From Dermacentor variabilis (Eukaryota > Arthropoda > Arachnida > Ixodida > Ixodidae): DNA of 64,000 nt. Numbering within the stretch: position 1 is the first letter of the stretch; each line of letters starts with the position of its first letter. Position numbers and translations under genes: made by a program. Below are positions 57,544 to 64,000 of this stretch, piece after piece. The stretch lies in NCBI RefSeq assembly GCF_050947875.1, contig NC_134570.1, positions 226,037,265 through 226,101,264 of the forward strand. Direction: 5' to 3'. A model generated the notes under the pieces. It was not told the origin of the DNA. It saw only the letters and a list, made by a program, of their open reading frames with translations, and made no database searches.

Positions 57544-60500
57544 ATGAATACACAAATTATTCAATGGAACGTTAGAGGTCTTCTTAGGAACCTTGATGAA
57601 GTGCACAAGCTTATCCAAAAACACAATCCAAAAGTGCTGTGTCTACAGGAAGCACACTTAAAACCACAACACACAAACTTTCTCCTACCGTATGTCAAGT
57701 TCCGCAAAGATCGCGATGATGCTGTCGTTTTATCAGGCGGTGTTGCCATTCTCATTCATAAAAGTATCGCCTGTCAGCGTTTACAGCTACAAACGCCCCT
57801 TGAAGCAGTGGCGCTTCGAGCTGTTCTTCTAAATAAACTCGTCACCATTTGCTCGCTTTACGTACCCCCGTACTACAAATTAAACAAACGTGAATTTCAG
57901 TTATTTATAGACGAATTGCCAGAACCTTATGTTGTTCTTGGCGATTTCGATGCGCACAGCTCCCTGTGGGGCGACTCTCGTATAAATGCGCGAGATCGTC
58001 TTGTTGAACAGTTCATTTTTTCTTCTGGCGCGTGCCTTCTTAATAAGAAGAAACCCACTTATTACTGCCTTGCAAACAATACCTTTTCTTCAATTGATCT
58101 TAGCATAGTTTCCCCGTCCACACTGCCTGAACTCGAATGGGAAGTTACGAACAATCCTTACGGAAGCGACCACTTCCCCATTCTTTTAAGAATACTCAAA
58201 GAAGACGAATATCGACCAGAGGCTCCTAGTTGGAAAATTGAGACAGCAGACTGGGAGAAATTCCGAAATTTAACTAGTATATCATGGGATGACATGACTT
58301 CTTTAGAAATCGATGCTGCTGTGGAGTACATCACAGCCTTCATAATAGATGCTGCATCTAAATGCATTCGTGAATTAAGTGGCTCGGCATGCAAATGGCA
58401 TGTCCCGTGGTGGAACGATGAATGCAGAATCGCACGTAGGAGTCAGAACAAAGCGTGGGGGTTGCTACGCGCTTCGCCCACTGCAGAAAATCTTGTCAAC
58501 TTTAAGAAAGTAAAGTCCAAAGGCAGGAGAACCCGCCGACAGGCTAGAAGAGAAAGTTGGGAGAAGTTTTTATCAAGTATGAACTCCTATACAGATGAGG
58601 CCAAAGTCTGGAACAGGGTAAACAGAATCAAAGGGCGACAAACATATTCACTCCCTCGACACACAGGGCGATACACTGCAAGACCAGGCAGACTCACTGG
58701 GGGAGCAATTTGAGAGCGTATCAAGTTCAAATCATTATTCGCAATTCTTCCTGAACTATAAACAAATAGAAGAACGTAAGCCATTAACAAGAAAATGTCG
58801 AGAGAATGAGCCTTACAACTGTCCTTTTAGTATTGCCGAATTGAGAGCTGCCTTGAGCGCATGCAAGAGCTACGCACCAGGATCTGATGGAATCATGTAT
58901 GAAATGCTCAAAAACTTACACATTGACACGCAAGTTACACTACTCACACTTTTCAACACCATCTGCGATGCAGGGTACCTTCCAACCGCGTGGAAGGAAG
59001 CCGTTGTGGTCCCTGTTTTGAAACAAGGCAAAGAACCTTCCTCAGTGGCAAGTTACCGCCCGCTAGCCCTCACAAGTTGCATTTGTAAGGTGTTTGAAAA
59101 AATGATAAATCGGCGACTCATTCATTTCCTTGAACAGAGCAAAATCCTTAATCCTTATCAGTGCGGATTCTGAGAAGGGCGCTCCACAACCGATCATCTT
59201 GTACGTGTTGAAGGACATGTTCGTGACGCGTTTGTACACAAACAGTTTTTCTTATCGATATTCCTCGATATGGAGAAGGCGTATGACACAACGGGGCGTT
59301 ACGGAATCTTAAGAGACCTGTCAGAAATGGGCATACACGGTAATATGCTTAACATAATAGAAAGCTACCTGTCCAATCGTACCTTCCGGGTAAAAGTCGG
59401 CAGTGCACTCTCACGTCCTTTTACGCAAGAAACGGGTGCACCCCAAGGAGGCGTGCTCAGCTGCACGCTCGTTATCGTAAAGATGAACACGCTTCGTGCT
59501 TCATTACCACCAACCATCTTTTACTCTGTCTATGTGGATGACACTCAAATAGCTTTTAAATCTAGTAATCTCGCAGTGTGCGAGAGCCAGGTACAGCACG
59601 GTTTGAACAAAGTATCAAAATGGGCAGAGAAAAATGAATATAAAATCAATCCTCACAAAAGTTCTTGGGTTATTTTCACAGGAAAGAGAGGTCTGGTCCC
59701 GGATACTTGATTATAACTGTGTGGACAACAAATTCCTGTCAACAAAGAGCGCAAATTCCTAGATATTATACTTGACCATAGACTCACTTTCATTCCACAC
59801 ATCAAATATCTGAAAGAAAAATGTCTAAAAACAATGAACCTAATGAAACTTCTACGACTACGTAGGGCAGTGACAGAAAGTGTCTAACGAATCTCTACAA
59901 GAGCCTAATACGGTCACGATTGGATTTTGGCGCCGTAGTGTATAACTCATCCGCCCCGAGCGCGCTAAAAATGCTGGATCCTGTTCATCATCTAGGTATT
60001 CGCCTAGCCACTGGCGCTTTCAGAACAAGCCCGATAGAAAGCTTATATGCTGAATCGGATGAGTGGCCAGTCCACTTGCAGAGATCATACATCAGCTTTA
60101 CATATTTCCTTGAAGTCCACTCCAATCCTGAACACCCATGTTTTAATACCGTTACCGATATGACGTGTGCTACACTTTTCCGCAATCGTCCATCTATAAG
60201 GCAGCCTTTCTCGTTGCGTGTGAAGGAGCTTAGTGATGAAATGCATGTCCCACTCCTCGAGCATCGCTTAATCCACCTAACCAAGCTTTTGCTTCCTTGG
60301 GAGTGGCAGGTGAAACAACGTGACATATCCTTTACAAAAGTTACAAAGCACGCTCCTGAGGCCGAAATCCGAATGCATTTCCTAGAACTTCAGTACAAGC
60401 ACTCCTGCGCAGAGTTCTACACAGACGCTTCGAAGTCAAATACCGGGGTATCCTATGCAGCCGTTGGCCCATCTTTTTCGGAATCCGATGTACTGCACCC

Positions 60501-61254
60501 GGAAACAAGTATCTTTACGGCCGAGGCCTACGCATTACTCTCTGCTGTGAAGCATATAAGAAAATCGAAACTTTTAAAAGCAGCAATCTATACAGACTCT
60601 TTAAGCGTAGTGAAGGCCTTAATGTCACTCAGCAAACATAAAAATCCCGTATTTATTGAACTATATTCGGTCTTGTGTAAAGCATACTCATCTAACCAGA
60701 ATATCATAATATGCTGGGTCCCTGGCCATAGGGGAATCGAAGGTAACGTTCTGGCAGACCAGATGGCTACGTCAATTGCACCCCCTGCTGGTAATAATAC
60801 TGCTTTGGTGCCTCTCACAGATCTGAAACCTTACATACGGAAAAAACTGCGAAACCACTGGCAACGCATGTGGGACGCAGAAATAAATAATAAACTACAC
60901 GTTATAAAGCCACAGTTAGGTTTCTGGCCCTCCCCAACAAAATCTCGGCGAACAGATGTCCTATTCTGTCGCCTCAGAATAGGACACACATTTGGGACCC
61001 ATCAATTTCTACTTACTGGACGGGAACCTCCAACCTGTGGAGGATGCAGTGAGAAGCTGACCGTCCTCCATATCCTCTTGCAGTGTCGGAAAGCCGAACG
61101 TGAAAGAAAGAAACAATTTCCATTCGCATACCGTTATTACATCCCTTTACACCCGGCTATGTTTCTTGGTAAGGAACCGCTTTTTAATACCAAGGCAGTC
61201 CTCGACTTCTTAAAGGATGTAGTTCTACACGTTATAAGCCCATTAAATTCGTAG
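57544..61254 (+). pseudogene. ORF2 of element B, broken (endonuclease, RT, RNase H remnants)
   Basis: Decayed counterpart of the 1239-aa ORF2. The endonuclease part is open (57544 to about 58657) with 'IIQWNVRGLL', 'LCLQEAHLK' and 'YGSDHFPIL', but reads 'VLGDFDAH' where element A has 'VLGDFNAH'. Breaks: a net 5-bp deletion near 58657 just after 'RQTYSLP'; TGA at 59171-59173 after 'NPYQCGF'; TGA at 59708-59710 and TAA at 59714-59716 after 'KRGLVPD'; a one-base loss near 59861 with an adjoining TAG. RT motifs survive in pieces ('SIFLDMEKAYDT', 'GAPQGGVLSCTL', 'YVDD' at 59531-59542). RNase H and the C-terminal CCHC are open in 59920-61254 ('FYTDASKSNTG', 'EGNVLADQMA', 'CGGCSEKLTVLHILLQC'). Confidence 0.92.
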
Positions 61255-61306
61255 AGCATACTCGCTCCAGAGGATGCCACTACGATAACAGTTTTGCGTA
61301 GCACAT

Positions 61307-61344
61307 GCCTCCAGGCCCTTGTTTTTCAAGGGCTCTGAGGAGGC
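61307..61344 (+). other. 3' UTR hairpin II of element B
   Basis: Outer stem GCCTCC/GGAGGC (61307-61312 with 61339-61344) and inner stem GCCCTTG/CAAGGGC (61315-61321 with 61327-61333), loop TTTTT. The loop differs from element A (TGTTC) while the inner stem is unchanged. Confidence 0.65.
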
Positions 61345-61568
61345 AGTAGTGCTCTAGCATATCTTATAACCTTATATATATTTTTACACATCGTATCATT
61401 CTTTTTAAATGCATCTTAATGTTCATAGTACACGTCATAAGTCATCGCCATAATCTTATTATACAGAGTATACGCACTTTAGCGCCACCATGTTTAAGGC
61501 CCCTCTACAGCCCAGTCCCACCAACTTCATCGAACTCATGATCACCCTGCGAAGTCATTACAACTGAC

Positions 61569-61604
61569 ATGGCGCTCATTGGCCATACTTGGCCCTTGCG
61601 CCAT
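61569..61604 (+). other. 3'-terminal hairpin of element B
   Basis: ATGGCGC (61569-61575) with GCGCCAT (61598-61604), the same stem as in element A (45157-45192), around an interior that differs at several positions. Confidence 0.65.
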
Positions 61605-61625
61605 AAAACATCAAACGTTCATTCA

Positions 61626-61636
61626 TGCTAGCCAAC
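61626..61636. repeat. Target-site duplication of element B, right copy
   Basis: 'tgctagccaac', identical to 55675-55685; satellite continues 'attgactctcatattgcacc'. Confidence 0.88.
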
Positions 61637-64000
61637 ATTGACTCTCATATTGCACCGCAATATGAGACATGAGTACTGGTGTACCACTGCGTTTTATACT
61701 TTTTTCTCAACTGCATGTTCAGATGAGACCCCCATGCTACTTGAGACCCGCATATTTCTTTTCCTTCCACAACTCGCCGTCGAATAACACTGACAGGGAA
61801 ACTTCGGAAGAACTGCGTGCCAACATTCATTCTTACAGTGCAACGCAATATGAGACACGAGTACTGGTGTACCAGGGCGTTTTATCATTTTTTCTCAACC
61901 GCATGTTCAGATCCGAGCCCCATGCTGCTTGAGATCCGCATATTTTTTCCTTCCACGACTCGCCGGCGAATAACACTGAAAGAGCAACTGCGGAAGAACT
62001 GCATGCCAACATTGATTCTTAGAGTGCACCGCAATATGAGACATGAGTACTGGCGTACCACTGCGTTCTATAATTATTTCTCAACCGCATGTTGAGCTCC
62101 GAACCCCCATACTGCTTGAGACCTGCATATTTTTTCCCTTCCACGACTCCCCAGCGAATAACACTGAAAGGGCAACTGCGGAAGAACGGCATGCCAACAT
62201 TGATTCTTACATTGCACCGCAATACGAGACATGAGTACTGGTGTACCACAGCGTTTTATAATTTTTTCTCAACCGCATGTTTATCTCCGACCCCCATGCT
62301 GCTTGAGATCCGCATATTTTTTTCCTTCCACGTCTCGCCGCCTAATAACACTGAAAGGTCAACTGGGGAACAACTGCTAGCCGGCATTGTTTCTTACAGT
62401 GCACCACAATATAAGACATGAGTACTGGTGTACCACTGCGTTTTATAATCTTTTCTCACCCGCAATTTCAGATGCGAGCCCCTGCTGCTTGAGATCCGGG
62501 TATTTTTTTCCTTCCACGGCTCGCCGGTGTATAACTCTGAAAGGGCAACTGCGGAAGAACTGCGTGCCAACATTGACTCCTATAGTGCACGGCAATATGA
62601 GACATCAACACTGGTGTACCACTGCGTTTCATAGTTTTTTCTCTACCGCATGTTCAGATCCGACCCCCATGCTGCTTGAGATCCGCATATTTTTCCCTTC
62701 TACGACTCGCCGTCGAATAACACTGAAAGGGCAACTGCGGAACAACTGCGTGCCGACATTGATCTTACACTGCACCGCAATATGACACATGAGTACTAGT
62801 GTACCACGGCATTTTAAAATTTTTTCTCAAGCGCATGTTCAGATCAAACCCCCATGCTGCTTGAGATCCGCATATGATTGCCTTCCACGACTCGCCAGCG
62901 AATAACACTGAAAGGGCAACAGCGGAAGAACTGCTAGCAAACATTGATTCTTACAGTACAGCGCAATAGGAGACATGAGTACTGGTGTACCACTGCGTTT
63001 TATATTTTTTTCTCAACCGCATCTTGAGATCCGACCCCATGCTCCTTCAGATCCGCATTTTCTTTCCCTCCACGACTCGCCGGCGTATAAAACTGAAAGG
63101 GCAAGTGCGGAAGTACTGCGTGCCAACATTGATTCTTACAGTCCACCGCAATATGAGACATCAGTACTGGTGTACCACTGCGTCCTATAATTATTTTTAA
63201 ACCGCATCTCGAGCTCCGACCCCCATCCTGCTTGAGATCTGCATATTTTTTCCTTCCACGACTCACCGGCGAATAACTCTGAAATAGCAACTGCGGAAGA
63301 ACTGCATGCCGACATTGATTCTTAGAGTGCACCGCAATATAAGACATGAGTACTGGTGTACCACTGCGTTCTATAATTGTTTCTCAACCGCATATTGAGC
63401 TCCAACCCCCCATGCTGCTTGAGATCCGCATATTGTTTTTTCCTTCCACGACTGGCTGGCGAATAACACTGAAAGGGCAACTGCGGAAGAACTTCCTGCC
63501 AACATTGATTCTTACAGTGCACCGCAATATGAGACATGAGTACTGGTGTACGACGGGGTTTTATAATTTTTTCTCAACCGCAAGTTCCGATCCGACCCCC
63601 ATGCTGCTTCAGATCCGCATATTTTTTTTCCTTCCACGACTCGTCAGCAAATAACACTGAAAGGGCAACTACTGAAGAACTGCGTGCCAACATTGATCTT
63701 ACAGTGCACCGCAATATGACACATGAGTACTGGTGTACCACGGCGTTTTATAATTTTTTCTCAACCACATGTTCAGATCCGACCCCCATGCTGCTTGAGA
63801 TCTGCAATCTTTTTTTCCTTCCATCACTCGCCGGCGAATAACACTCAAAGAGCAACCGCGGAAGAGCTGCTAGCCAACATTGATTCTTACAGTCCAGCGC
63901 AATATGAGACATGAGTACTGGTGAATCACTGCGTTTTATATTTTTTCTCAACCGCATGTGGAGATCCGAACTCCATGCTCCTTGAGATTCGAATTTTTTT
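61637..64000. repeat. Satellite array, segment 4 (about 13 monomers, runs off the window)
   Basis: About 2.4 kb of the same satellite in the same orientation as before element B. Monomers here are more diverged from each other than in the 18-24 kb or 51-53 kb regions, with scattered private changes such as 'ccgcatatgattgccttcc' near 62870 and 'cgcatattgttttttcc' near 63430. No gene seen. Confidence 0.93.

Larger units (their letters stand above)
55686..61625 (+). mobile_element. Full-length but decayed I-group-like non-LTR retrotransposon (element B)
   Basis: A 5940-bp plus-strand relative of element A with the same layout and an 11-bp target duplication. The 5' end is complete (CCCCgcaaGGG). 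ORF1 has an in-frame stop and a frameshift, and ORF2 has at least two frameshifts and several stops, so it cannot code for its own movement. The predicted endonuclease regions of A and B agree at roughly four of five residues by eye, so they are separate lineages of one family rather than recent sister copies. Confidence 0.92.
61255..61625 (+). other. 3' UTR of element B
   Basis: 371 bp, collinear with the 3' UTR of element A. It keeps 'agaggatgcc', the GCCCTTG/CAAGGGC hairpin and the terminal ATGGCGC/GCGCCAT hairpin. It ends 'aaacgttcattca' with no clear ATC repeat. Confidence 0.85.

Overview
The window looks like repeat-rich heterochromatin from a eukaryote, most likely an arthropod and probably an ixodid tick. 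That organism call rests on my recollection of tick gypsy-like Gag/Pol proteins and tick I-group non-LTR elements, not on a search. I see no host single-copy gene, no tRNA, no rRNA and nothing prokaryotic.

About 46 kb of the 64 kb (72%) is one tandem satellite family with a monomer of about 183-189 bp (modal about 187), roughly 245 monomers, all in the same orientation. It fills 1-1008, 6974-39276, 45221-55685 and 61626-64000. The monomers fall into several sequence types. The order of types repeats over longer distances (0.56, 1.12, 2.6, 3.53 and 3.73 kb, all near-multiples of 186-187 bp), so the array has layered higher-order repeats plus very recent local duplications (two 557-bp blocks at 52041-53154 that look identical, and a run of 183-bp units at 51301-51970).

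Three transposable elements have split the array, each leaving a target-site duplication inside a satellite monomer. (1) 1009-6973, minus strand: a complete Ty3/gypsy-type LTR retrotransposon with two LTRs, an intact gag and a pol with protease, reverse transcriptase, RNase H and integrase broken by three one-base frame breaks, one of them inside the YLDD catalytic box. Its duplication is ATAT. (2) 39277-45220, plus strand: a full-length I-group-like non-LTR retrotransposon ('element A') with both ORFs intact (431-aa ORF1 with three zinc knuckles; 1239-aa ORF2 with endonuclease, reverse transcriptase, RNase H and a C-terminal CCHC), an (ATC)n tail and a 10-12 bp duplication. (3) 55686-61625, plus strand: a full-length but decayed relative ('element B') with several stops and frameshifts and an 11-bp duplication.

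Functionally the window is a satellite array serving as landing ground for retroelements. Gag and Pol of the LTR element would form virus-like particles and integrate cDNA. ORF1 and ORF2 of the non-LTR elements would form an RNP that copies itself into a nicked target. Element A is the only element here that looks capable of coding for its own mobilisation. The most informative observations are the satellite higher-order structure, an 'empty-site' copy of element A's insertion locus at 50996-51007, the RNA hairpins shared by the 3' UTRs of A and B, and a candidate -1 frameshift heptamer at the very end of gag.
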